64,000 nucleotides of DNA from Hawksworthiomyces lignivorus (taxonomy: Eukaryota > Ascomycota > Sordariomycetes > Ophiostomatales > Ophiostomataceae). Position 1 is the stretch's first letter. Each line of letters opens with the position of its first letter. The DNA is taken from contig NTMA01000018.1 of assembly GCA_002917075.1 (NCBI GenBank), positions 310,001 through 374,000 on the forward strand. Direction: 5' to 3'. The position numbers and the translations under genes are program-made. The notes below the pieces were generated by a model. That model had not been told where the DNA came from, did no database searches, and was given only the letters and a program-made list of their open reading frames with translations. Positions 53,865-64,000 of the stretch are shown one piece after another.

Positions 53865-56339
53865 CTACACCGTCTGAATGCCCGGCACTGTATCTGGCCG
53901 TCGTGGTTCCTCTCCGTCGTTCATCATTGTCAGCTGCTGGTCTTCTGGCATAGGGTGAGGGACCCCTGGCGCATTTTCAGATAGACCAGCTGCGGCATAG
54001 ATTGACTCGCTGGCGTCTCCAGCTGAAGCAGAGGTTGTGTTGTCGATGCTTGCCTGCGCTCGCTTGATCCGCCCTGTCTGCTGGTTAACCCACGAGCTGA
54101 CGGACCGGAACTTTGCGGGCTGGTCTTCGCTTGATTCCGTGTACACGGTCTCGCGGCTCATCCGCTTGTTGCGCATCCAGGAGAAGCGCCCTCCACCAGT
54201 GGATGCAGGGGGGTCAGAGGGAATAGGAGGGGGTGGCGGGATGGATGGTGGGATGGGCGACTGCTGCGGCTGCTGCTGCTGCTCATACTGCTGCCGTTGC
54301 TCCTGTGTCAACATTAATATCTCGCCATCGCCAAAGCCAGACGACAGGGACGACAACTCCGAAACCCGATTGACTTGCCGCCGCATTGGGTCATACGCGT
54401 CGGAAGGCTGGCGTGCAAGCTGCGACTGGTTATAGAATGGGTCGGGCATACGCGACCGCACCGTGGCCGTACCGCTGCTAGCATCACTGGCAGGAACCTG
54501 CTGCTGGTTCATCATCATCATTGCAGCGATTGGCGCACCCATGCCTTGCGGAGCAGTCTCCTGCATGGTTGGCAGCGTGGCTACCTGAGATGAGCCGAAA
54601 GACCCAGCAGGGTTATGTGCATAGGCCGAGACGCTGTTGCTGGAGCGCACCAAGCTGACCGGTACACTGTTGCCACTTCCAGCATCAAATTGCTGCGGCT
54701 GCGCTTCAAACTGGAGTCCCAGGCCACTAGTGTAGTAGACTTGCGAAGGAATAGCAGGTGGAACTTCACTCTCAAAGCCAAAGGTCTTCAGAGTGTCACC
54801 ACCTTTCTCCCCATAACCCCCTGGCTGCGACAGCTGCGGCATCTTGGATGGCGTCACGTTGCTATTTGCCGATGCTCCAAGATTTGGTGCGCTGGTTTCC
54901 TCGAGCGTCTGCCATGCCTTGCGCTGACGGTTCAGGAACGGAATCTTGTTTACCACACGCTGATAGACGCGGCCCGGAAGTCGTGACAAGCCAGCAAGAG
55001 GACGGTCCTTGGGTGGGAATACTGAACCGTTCTGATTTGCTGCCTTCCTCTGTTTTTGTTTCCGGAAAGCTCTCCATACCAGCCAAATAATGAAGCAAAT
55101 GACAATGAATGAGCCTTTCTCGTTAGTACTGTTAAACTACCTAAGTGACAAAAAGCTGAGACCAAATGCGAAAAAGCTTACCTATAGAGCCAATAGAGAT
55201 TAGCGCGCGTTCGGCAGTTGAATCCAGCGACTTGTTAGAAGAGCCGTTGGAGCCATTCTTTGAATTGTTGTTGCCTTTGTTGTTGTTGTTGTTGTTGTTA
55301 TTGTTGTTATTGTTATTGTTGTTGTTGGCGTCGGTGGTGTTTTTATCGTCCGAATCTTTGTGTTTCTTGTCGTCGGAGTCTTTGCCAGGTGGTTTTGGAA
55401 ATCCAGGGAAGCCAGGGAAGCCAGTCGGAAATGGAGGACCGTTGAAGCCTTTATGGGATGATGTTGTTGCGTCAGATGTGGCTGAGGTGGTTATTAATGG
55501 GATGAAACTTGTCACGACAGCATCCTATTTGTGTTAGCATCTCTTTTATCCTCGCAAATATGATCTCGAATTAGAAAACACCATATTGACAAACATACAG
55601 GTCCTGTTGTCACAATGGTAGACGTGGTGACCACGACAGCGCCAGTTGTGGTTGTAGCTGCTGCAGCAGCAGAGTCCGTTGCCGTATCGTCCGGGGCCTC
55701 GGAAGAGAACTGCTGGGCCCCGTTGCTGTCGCCGCTCCCATCACCGCTATCAGCATTGCTAGTGCTATTGGCGCTTCCGTTTTCATTCCCATTATTGCTG
55801 TTGCCGCCGGTGTTGCTGCCAGCGCTGCCGAGGCCGATGCCGTTGCTATTTCCGTTGCCGTTGTTGTTGCCATTGTTGTTGTCACTGTTTCCGGAATTCC
55901 CAAATCCGCCGCCCTTGCTGTTATTGTTGTTGTTGTCGTCACTGCTGCTTTTACTCTTTCCGCTGCCACCTCCGCCGCCGCCGCCGCCGCCACCGCCTCC
56001 ACCTCCTCCAAAGCCGTTGCCCTTGAATCCTTTTCCATTCCCAAAGTTGCCTTTCCCATTTCCACCTCCGCCTCCACCTCCGCCGCCGCTGCCCTTTCCT
56101 TTGCTGAAGCCGGAGTCTTTGTCGGATCCTCCACCCCCTCCGCCGAAGCCTGGGGCGTCCCGGTTGTTCTTTACGTTTGGCGATGAACCAGGAGACCCGT
56201 CACGGTTGTTGCGTTTGTTGCTGATCGTGACAGTGTCTCTTTTGCCCTGGGCTAATATATTGGAAGACTCGATCCACCGGCGCATTGCCTCATCACGCTG
56301 GGCCTCTGTTAATGGTGCCATGCCCTCTCCCCTTTGCAT
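53865..56339 (-). CDS. Gly/Asn-rich single-pass membrane protein, function unknown
   Basis: Three exons, 56339-55599, 55524-55182 and 55114-53865, give 777 residues through GT-AG introns of 74 and 67 nt. The N-terminal half is extreme low complexity: poly-Gly blocks, Asn/Gly/Ser repeats, then a Thr/Ala/Val segment resembling a mucin stalk. Exon 2 adds a Pro/Gly stretch (PPFPTGFPGFPGFPKPPG), a KDSDDKK repeat and an uninterrupted N16 run. A single TM (FIVICFIIWLVW) spans the exon 2/3 boundary and is followed by RAFRKQKQRK, a positive-inside stop-transfer. The roughly 310-residue cytoplasmic tail has polar Ser/Gln/Pro segments. No hydrophobic signal peptide is visible at the N-terminus (MQRGEGMAPLTEAQRDEAMRR), so either the TM acts as a signal anchor or a 5' exon is missing; the Met at 56321 is an alternative start. 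Function unknown; cell-surface location inferred. Confidence 0.8.
55279..55326. repeat. Coding trinucleotide repeat, 16 Asn codons
   Basis: GTT/ATT triplets on the plus strand are read as 16 consecutive AAC/AAT Asn codons on the minus strand. The mix of two codons shows it is not a pure microsatellite, yet it is expected to be length-polymorphic. Confidence 0.9.
55966..56010. repeat. Coding repeat, poly-Gly (about 15 codons)
   Basis: CCG/CCA/CCT triplets on the plus strand are read as a run of about fifteen Gly codons. A second, shorter Gly block lies at about 56060-56095. Confidence 0.85.
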
Positions 56340-59300
56340 CCTAGTTGAGCGTGTGCAGTCGCCAGAGCGTCAACGCAGCTGAGTGCCTCCAGTATCCGAT
56401 GAGTTGATGCAAGCCGGGCAATGGAGGTGGCGTTGAAGAGTCAGACAAGAAGACACAACGAACGACGCATCGAGAATTAAATGTACGAAAGAGATACCGC
56501 CAGCGTGAGAAAGATTTATAAAGAAGAAAGAAGTAACTCCAGGTAACTTTTCAATATTGACAATGAAGAAAAGAATGAATGAAAATAATAATAAAAAGAA
56601 GAAAAGAAAAAAAGTAAAATGAATGAATTGAAAAGGCCGGCCTTGTTAGTGAAAAAGGAAGAGCAAAAGAAAAGAAAAGCTGAACAAAACAGAGAAAGGA
56701 AGAGAAAAGAAAGCAAAGAAAGAAGACAGGCCAAGGGTAAAAAGGGTTCAAGGGTAGGGCGATGAGAGGTATAGAAGGGATGGGGAAAAGAAGAGACGGC
56801 TCCCGGGGAAATGGTGTATTGGAGAAGGGCTGGTGTATTGTTACAGGCTCTGGCGATCATCTTTCCCGGCTGGGAAGATCGGAGAGGGCATAAGAGAGGA
56901 GAAGTAGAGAGGAGAGGAAGATGAGCTACACCCACACACATATGCGTCAGGGATAATTAGCACGAGACTCTGAATATTCAAAATCCTATAGCCAAAAAGG
57001 CAAAGAAAGAGGATGAGAGATGGAAGAGAAGAGGCGGGCGAATCAGTGGACGTATCCAGACTTTGCGCACAGCTGCGAAGAGGTAGAAACACAAGAATGC
57101 TTGCAGAGAACCGCGCGAGGAGTGGAGGCTGAAAAGGGACGAGAAGCCACCAAAATGGGGTACGAAGAGCCAGGGGTTTGTCTCTCGTACTTTTTTTTCT
57201 CTTCCTTCTTCTCGTCTCCTTTGGTTTTCTTTCGATACATTCCCTTCCCCACGGCTATGTATGTCAAGAGGGCGAAGCACGAAAGGATGTATCATGGTGT
57301 AGAATGTGTGACAGCCGCACCGTCAGCCAGGAACATCCCTCCAAAAGCTTGGTCAACATCCTGTACGTGTATCTCACAGCATAGACACAGACGTATGTAC
57401 AGACACAACATGTGTGTTCGTAGTTCGCCGCAGTAGTAAAATCTGGATGTAAAAGACTTGCCACGTCCAGGGTGGCTAGCTCCTTCTCTAAGCCCCAGGT
57501 CCAGACCCTAAGACGACACTTTCCATACTACAGTCTACGGCTAACGAAACTTCCCCTGTGTTTTTTAGCTGTTTTCAATGAAACGGGGCTCAGAATCATA
57601 CGCAGCACAGGATAGCCTCGTTCCCTGGCAAAGCTCTTTGCGTGCATGGGCTATTCAATAGTAGCTGCTAGAGGCCGTGTAAAGAACAGAAGAGACTACA
57701 AGAACAAAAGAAGGCTTGAAAACTGTTTGTCCCAGAATTTTTTGCCGGCTCGAATTTCTACAATATGTGTATGCCTCTCTGTATTTTTCCCTTTCTCTCT
57801 CTCGGCCAAGCCTTTAGAGAGTATCCGACGAGCGCAAAGGTATGGGACCATTGTCCTGGGAAAGTAGCATCAAAGACGCCTAAGACGCCTCATCGACGTT
57901 CGACTCGATCAGGGATGGATGCAGAGAGGAGGCAGCATGAGGGCCATGTAAGAGATCTGTGGAAACAGGGAACGCTAAGAAGCGGGCGCACTACTTTTCT
58001 CCTGCATCAATTGGTGGTTCTGGATCTCGAAGTCCGGGATCCTGGGCTGGTGCATGAACGGAGTATTGTGTTAAGCATCTTTGATGTAACAGGTCGCTGA
58101 GTGTCCCAGTTATTGCGTACGGGTCCAGAAGATCACAGCGTCTCAGGCCTGGTTTCAGGAACGCGAGAGAGCTAGGGTGGCTTGCCTGGTGTGGTGGGGA
58201 GGAAAAGACGGGAAGAGAGCGGAACCAGGGACCGGGGAAGACCTGGAACAGGGGTGCGAGACCAGGATCCTAGCTGCGAGAGGGTGTTGAAGCCACGGAG
58301 CGGCACTAAGAGAAGGGCGACTAATCAGACAGCTGTCTAACAGCTGGAGCAGTGCATCTGCGCTTTTGGAGGTTTGTCTCGCTGCACGCATATAAGCTGC
58401 AAAGCGGTGCTGGCCTCGTCTTTTCTATCTTTCCATCACGGCGTCCTCGTTTTTTGGGCCTTGGGGCCGCCAATTGTGCTCTATAGAAAAAACCAGTTAT
58501 GGTTGTTACGTGGATTTCCCCTCTGTGGAGGCACAAAGCAGCATCACGCAGAACACTACGCGACGAGGCAAGCAATATGCCGACAATCCGAGGTAAATTC
58601 GTAAAAACAAATATGGAATATTGAAGAACAGATGGAACAAATGTCGACGAGAAGCCGGGGAGTCATTTGTTTGGAATTTCCCCGGATCATAGTAAATACA
58701 GACTTCATAGTGCTGGGTGTTCAGCAGTGTCTCAACTAGTGTGGGAACCAAATGCAGTTCTTCTTCCAACGTCATGACCCCCACGTTGGTATATTTGCTG
58801 CTTCGGGGAATAAAGCTTTCCTTGTCATTTCGCGGTTACTTCATCCAACACCAGAACGAGACTTGTCCAGATGCCTCAGCTTCACGATCTTCGACTTTGC
58901 CTGTTGTTCTGCGTCTTTCGGTGTTGGCACTGGTTTGCTGTATTGGGAAATCCGACGACAAAGCATTGCTTTGCCATAGGAGAGCGAATCATACACCCCC
59001 ACGACAGATGGCATCTCGATTCCAGAAATCATCCAAAAACCCAGACTCTGCAAGCAAGGTTGCCCCGTTGAGGTGCTTCGTGCGGGCTGCCAAGTCTCGG
59101 AAATCGGCAATCTTTTGTTTGCCTTCACCTTTATCTCTTTCCCCAGCTGGGCACGGCACTTTGAGAATGGTCTCATGGCCACGACGCTCGCCACAACGTT
59201 TAAGAATGTGTGGATAATCCTTTCAAACGAGGAGCTTGAGGCTCAATTGCACGCATACAAGCGTGCTTGCATGCATTCGTGCATGTAATAAATTGCCAAT

Positions 59301-62300
59301 GATGTACATAACCAGGACCGGAGTGCCGCAGATTAGTAGTCGGAGGTGGGTGATCCCCCTGGCTACCATCTCTACGTAGCTGGTGAAAGAGCTGCGACAC
59401 TAAGCGATAGACACGATCTGAGGACCCAGGAACAAGGCAGATCGGTGGGCTTTAAGCAAGATAAATGCGCTGCGAGAGGGAGTAGGTAAAAGAAAAGAGA
59501 GGGAGTAGAGACCGAAACTTAAACGCAGCTCCATCTCAACATATTCAGCCAAGCAAGGTTACCTACGAAAGATCGGCATCTGCTGCGTCAGGATCGAACT
59601 TCAGTCTCCAGCAAACTGCAGCGGCGTTAGGGCGCAACGAGCCCGCACGTTTTGCCTGCAGACCATTGCAGGCCCGCTTGCAATTAGGTTTTGTTGTGGT
59701 CCGTGATTTGATTTCCCGGTCGCCAACCACGGTACAGGCAGGAACGGAACGGTGAGAGGGCTGCTGCGTTCGAAAGGTGGCGGTGTTTGAGTGGGAAGAC
59801 CAGCGGCAGCGATAACAAAACGTATGAAGGTTGATAATATCTGCATGTTACTATCTTATGGACCAGCTGCCTTAATCGGTACGCCTAATGTGAAGATAGG
59901 GCCCGGCCCTGTATCGCTGTCCTTGTATAGGTCATATTCGCTCATTGAATCCTTCAAGTCTCTGATACCAATGGCTCCGTCCGCCTTGGCACGTCTCGGA
60001 ACGCTTCCGAGCATCCTAAACCGCGAATGAGGCTCTGTAAGTGCTGCCCTCTTCACTTTTGAGACTCGCGTCGCCATTTTCCCGGCCATAGCCATTTGGT
60101 ATTGGGAACGAAGCTGACGGCAATGATTTCCCGGGTGCATCCGAGCTCATCGAGATGGGCAGATTGATATGGAGGCAAAGTTTTTGTTCCTTGTTATCTT
60201 CAACGAGACCAGTAACCGACCTAAAACAATACTTGAACCTGAACTGAGCTAGACGCAACACGGGCGTGCTTCAGCAAGTGTCTTCCTTCCTTCGAGAAGT
60301 CTCACCGAGTCTCGCATGGGATCCCAATGTTGCAACGCCGGCCAGGTCAACGGTAGCCAAGCTGCAAGATTGGCTGCTGAAGCACCTCAATGGCGTGTCG
60401 CTAGCTGTACGCGCACACTGTGCGGCCTGTGCCGACAAGCATTGCAGCGCTCTTGAACTTTGTTCAGGCCGCAAAGTCCTATAGATGGGGAAGGTGCGGG
60501 ATCATATTCAATTCAGCCAGCCTCAGTCCTCTGGAGCAACCCGGGACAAGGTCAGGAAAAAGACAAATGTGTCTAGTGGTGGATTCCTGGGCAGCAGCCG
60601 AGAAGGAGCGAGCTGTTCCAGGCTTCTCTGTTCCTTTTACCGTCTCGATTTGATTCGAGGCGTTCATCATGACATCCCGTCTCACCGAGACACAGGCGGC
60701 TTACCAGTGCCTCCCTCCCCAACAGCTCCGGGTATTTCTAGCGAACATGCTGCTTGTTTCCAGGCGTCAGATATACTACAGAGCCTTCCTAAATTCCCGG
60801 AAAGCGGCAGTATCTTTTGGGATCGAGGGCGCTCTTCCAAGATTTGGCAGCGGTGCCTGCGCCTGCTCGGTTTTGAATCTCTTCTCAGATCATGCTCTCT
60901 CGCGATCTCTCTCTCTCTTTACATACCGTTTTATGTGTTGTTCCTTCTTGACCCGCCATTGAGCCGCACCAGGTCACGTAGTTGAGTGGCTGTAGGTGAT
61001 ATTTCTTTTTTTAGCTTAGGATTCTGCTGTTACGATGCCCTCGTACTGCAAATCTCGGGCTGTGGCCTCGTTTGCCACCCATTGGTCTTGCTGGGCTTGC
61101 CTGATTACAGCGCTGCAACGGCCCTCTTAGCCATTGGTTCAAATTTTTTTTTCGTACTCTGCTATGTATGTTGACCACAAAGTCGATGCTTGATCGTATT
61201 GTGCCACACTTCTGTTCTTCTTGCTTCAACAACACACTTCTCGGTCTATCATTTTCTAGCTGCTCGTACAACTTGGTGTGGTGATAAAAGCCGACAGGCT
61301 TATTTGCAGTGTGATGGATGTTTCAACAAAGGCAAGCGAAGTATGCATAAATATCCTAAAACATGCATGTACGCGCATGCATCGAGCGCCTAAGGCTTAA
61401 TGAGGGTCGTGTGCGCGTCGATTGTTTCATGCATTGTTTAATTCTGTTTGTGTTGTTTAAAAAAAAAAATAGAATTTGTGTTATAAGAGGGGAACGCAGT
61501 GTACGCAAACCAGGCAAATAGCACCATTCTGCCTTCGCTTGAGCTTGAAACTTCTCGACGCCTCTACAGACGAGTATCGCAGATGCGATATCGCCGCATG
61601 AGAGATCAGCTTATATCAGCGTATTCTCTCACATGCTCTTTGTCTTGACGTCTTGAGTTGAGCAGGGCCAAATCAAACTAGGCCTTTCATGTGCTGATCC
61701 TTGAGAAATAGTTCGGCATGTCTCCAGGTTGCAGATTTTCTAGAAGCTGTCGAGTCGAGTAAATATTCTCGGCGTCCTCCTGGTCGGTATATCCCGCTAC
61801 GAGTAGAGTAATCGCCGCATGCTCGTATCGAGGCTAACCATCTCGAGACGGGACCGCCGTCGCGGCAAGATGACACGAGCTATGTGAATTTTTCATGTGC
61901 TCTGTATTATATTAACCGCGCTGTTGGAGGTCGAAGCTAAGCATGGCACTGAGCAAGGGAATCTAAGCGAGCTAATCAACGCAAAAGAGCTAAATTATGA
62001 CGCGCTATGAGTTATATTTTTGCGAGCAGATACCTGAACCGTTTTGCTGCCGCCTTGCGCTCCGTATATGGCGCGTTTGACGCATTTGATGCGTCCAATG
62101 CACATGACAACATATTGTGAGATGCAAAGAAGTGAGCAACATATACACACAGGTAGACAATATTGCCCCTTTATCATATCACGCTGGCATGTGAGAAAGA
62201 TGGCAGACGCGATTGCGAAAGAAGAAAGAGAGCTTTTGTTATCTGCCGCCCCCACGTGAAAGAGGCAGACTTTGACAGAAAGTCGTCCAATCTCGTCCTC

Positions 62301-63536
62301 TGCTCTTTCCTGTCGACTTGTGCCTAGGTAGGCAGGATCGGTAGGTATGCATATTACTTTACTCTTGTGTAGAGGATGCCAAAAGAGTCAGAGGCAGTTT
62401 GTTGCGTAGACCCACGGAGAAGCCTCGTTCTTTCCTCGCAAAGGAAGAAGGTGACAGGCAGGAGTCGGACAGAACTCCCGTGTTTTTTGACTCACATTTC
62501 CTTCTTTCGCACCTAATACGGGAATTCGGACATATTTTTTGTCTAGAACCCTGTAGTGCAAGTACGGTGTATTTCACTGTGTCGGACTTTCTCTTTAGAG
62601 GTTTTTGGGCGGAGTTTTTTGTGTCTCTTTTGGAGGAGGACAGGGCAGAGGAAAGAGCTGGGTGGAGTTTGGGGGTACCTCCGAGGGCTGTAGCTACATA
62701 GCAGTGTACTCTGTACCCTGTAGGTCGTTTGGCTTTCTGTAAGCCTGGCGAGAGTTCCATGTGCTTATGCGCATATTCCGTGCTGCGTAAACTCATAGGC
62801 CGATGTTCACAAGCTAAAGAACGCGATTTTGCATTCCCTTGCGGTCTTAATTTTCTATTTCTCTCACTACTACACACGACACTAACCAATTGGCGTATTC
62901 CGAGTTATCGACGGCTGGGGAGTCTGCTCCTAGTCGTACTCGTGGTCGTAGTTGTTCCTAGTGTCCGTACTACGGGTCATCGGCCGTGCTTCATCTCTCT
63001 CTTCTTGGAAGTGCATGCGCAGGGTCTAAGGTTTAGGTCTGTTGGGGCTAAACGTATCATAAGCTCAATATTAAAAAGCAGAGGAATTGGCCAAAAAGAA
63101 GAGAAGAGACAAAAGAAAAAGAGACAAAGAGAAAGACAAAAGAGAAGAGAGAATAAAAGGAAGTATAGCTCAGTGGAGACTTCAGATGCTCTCAGAAGCA
63201 GAACCCATAAGCTAAGGCGAATTGACGGAACGAGTCAAAATTAAAGTCGGGTCCCCTAAAGCAAGTGCTTTTCTTTCTTTCTTTTTTTTTTTTTTATAAA
63301 AAAATCGGGGCGTCTTTTTTTTTTTTCTGCCGCAAAGCTGCTAAACAGTCACTACGCCATTTTCCTTCGCCGTCTTATCGCCATTTCCCCCTTGCCCTTC
63401 TCTTTTGCTTTTCTCTTTTCTGCTCCCCTCGTGTTTCTAGCTTGCTTCCCCTTCCTTCCACCTTATCTTTTTTTCTCCTTTTGATTTCGTCGTTTATGCT
63501 ATACAGCCAGCGTTGTCTTTCTCCAATTGACCCATA
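56340..63536. other. Longest gene-free interval (7.2 kb)
   Basis: This interval separates two divergent genes. The purine-rich 56,500-57,300 block is the leader/promoter of the minus-strand membrane protein. The CT-rich 63,270-63,536 block is that of the NADH dehydrogenase. In between, open frames up to about 176 residues (60485-60985 plus; 62359-62889 minus; 58841-59194 minus) show no domain I recognise and cannot be spliced into a sensible protein. The 58.7-61.0 kb part is GC-richer than the rest and could hold eroded genes. No tRNA was found; a TCGAAC-like string at about 59,594 does not fold into a T-arm. Confidence 0.5.
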
Positions 63537-64000
63537 ATGGCGGCTTTCGCGCCAGCTCTCAGCCGCCCGGCAAGCTCCAAGCTGCTGGGCGCACAGCTGC
63601 TCAAGCTGCAGATGCGCCAACAGAACCAGCAGATCCGGCGGTTAGTCACAACATCCTCCGCCCCATTACGCTCAGCAAGAGCTGCTGCTGCCGTTGCCGC
63701 CACAGCACGCAACGGCCTTGTTCCGCATAACCGTCTCAACATCTCTCTCTCGCGCCAGTTTGCCAGACAGTACGCATCTGACGCGCCGGCTGCCGAGGCC
63801 GCCCCCAAGGCCAAGCCCAAGAGATTCCGCACCCTCCGCTGGGTATGGCGGTTGACCTACATGTCCATCTTCGGCGGAATCGTCTACGTGGGCTACGGCG
63901 TCTACCAGGACCGCCACCCGCCGCCGCAGACTCCCCTTGACCCGAGCAAGAAGACGCTGGTCATCTTGGGTACGTCACTGCCCCCCCCCCCCTCTCTCCT
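63537..64000 (+). CDS. Alternative (type II) NADH:ubiquinone oxidoreductase, 5' part only
   Basis: The first exon runs from the ATG at 63537 to 63969, followed by a GTACGT donor at 63970; the gene continues past the window end. The 144 visible residues start with a mitochondrial presequence rich in Ala, Arg, Ser and Gln (LLKLQMRQQNQQIRRLVTTSSA). After KPKRFRTLRWVWRL comes one hydrophobic segment (YMSIFGGIVYVGYGVYQD). The DPSKKTLVILG stretch is the first beta-strand of the FAD Rossmann fold, whose GxGxxG must lie in the next exon. This order matches fungal external NDE-type NADH dehydrogenases of the inner membrane, which oxidise NADH without proton pumping. Whether it is the external or internal enzyme cannot be settled from the fragment. 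A C-run begins the intron. Confidence 0.85.
   Translation, partial: MAAFAPALSRPASSKLLGAQLLKLQMRQQNQQIRRLVTTSSAPLRSARAAAAVAATARNGLVPHNRLNISLSRQFARQYASDAPAAEAAPKAKPKRFRTLRWVWRLTYMSIFGGIVYVGYGVYQDRHPPPQTPLDPSKKTLVILGTSLPPPPSL

Noticed and set aside
59590..59640. tRNA-like GGATCGAAC string
   Set aside because: The 5-bp T-stem does not pair and no A box or acceptor stem lies at the right distance.
62359..62889. 176-residue minus-strand ORF
   Set aside because: No domain, composition like random sequence and no splice partner; not called as a gene.

Overview
The window is nuclear DNA of a filamentous ascomycete (Pezizomycotina). A Sordariomycete, probably Hypocreales, is my best guess from protein flavour and gene structure, but this is not proven. 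The genes are monocistronic and split by short introns of about 54-197 nt. These introns have GTATGT/GTAAGT-type donors, CTAAC-like branch points and YAG acceptors. Gene bodies are GC-rich at third codon positions, which produces long antisense shadow ORFs. The intergenic DNA is AT-richer and full of pyrimidine tracts and homopolymers. I see no operons, rRNA, tRNA, CRISPR arrays or recognisable transposons.

Layout, left to right. 0.1-1.2 kb (-): signal-peptide single-pass membrane protein with a Cys-rich ectodomain. 4.7-5.5 kb (+): beta-carbonic anhydrase. 6.6-7.6 kb (+): glutathione S-transferase-like protein. 8.5-10.1 kb (+): ornithine cyclodeaminase/mu-crystallin family protein with a large Ser-rich insert. 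10.3-12.8 kb (-): F-box protein. 13.3-15.2 kb (+): cytochrome P450, divergent from the F-box gene. 16.5-17.8 kb (+): PTS2-bearing peroxisomal 3-ketoacyl-CoA thiolase. 18.2-19.4 kb (-): mitoribosomal protein uS7. 22.5-23.1 kb (-): small three-exon dsRBM-like protein. 28.2-29.5 kb (+): nitronate monooxygenase. 32.3-34.7 kb (+): large universal-stress-protein-domain protein. 37.9-40.9 kb (+): two-TM protein of unknown function with an unresolved frame change. 41.8-42.9 kb (-): FYVE zinc-finger protein. 47.8-50.2 kb (-): fused MoaA-MoaC molybdenum-cofactor enzyme (cnxABC/MOCS1 type). 51.0-52.9 kb (+): Wdr8/WRAP73 WD-repeat protein. 53.9-56.3 kb (-): Gly/Asn-rich single-pass membrane protein. 63.5 kb to the end (+): 5' exon of an alternative NADH:ubiquinone dehydrogenase.

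The genes do not form one pathway. Several act in organelle metabolism (peroxisomal thiolase, mitoribosome, alternative NADH dehydrogenase, Mo-cofactor step 1). Others are detoxification or redox enzymes (GST, P450, nitronate monooxygenase). About half the window, notably 23-28, 43-47.8 and 56.3-63.5 kb, holds no gene I can support.

The most interesting signals are these. The intron joining the MoaA and MoaC halves is placed so that retaining it ends MoaA exactly at the conserved C-terminal Gly-Gly followed by a stop, as in the MOCS1A/MOCS1AB arrangement of animals. Three stem-loops lie in tandem in gene-free DNA near 43.9 kb. The gene at 37.9 kb has an unexplained +1 frame change. The ornithine cyclodeaminase-like protein carries an unusual insert. 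All gene models were spliced by eye; every spliced model listed has an intact frame with canonical GT-AG introns, except the marked frame change.
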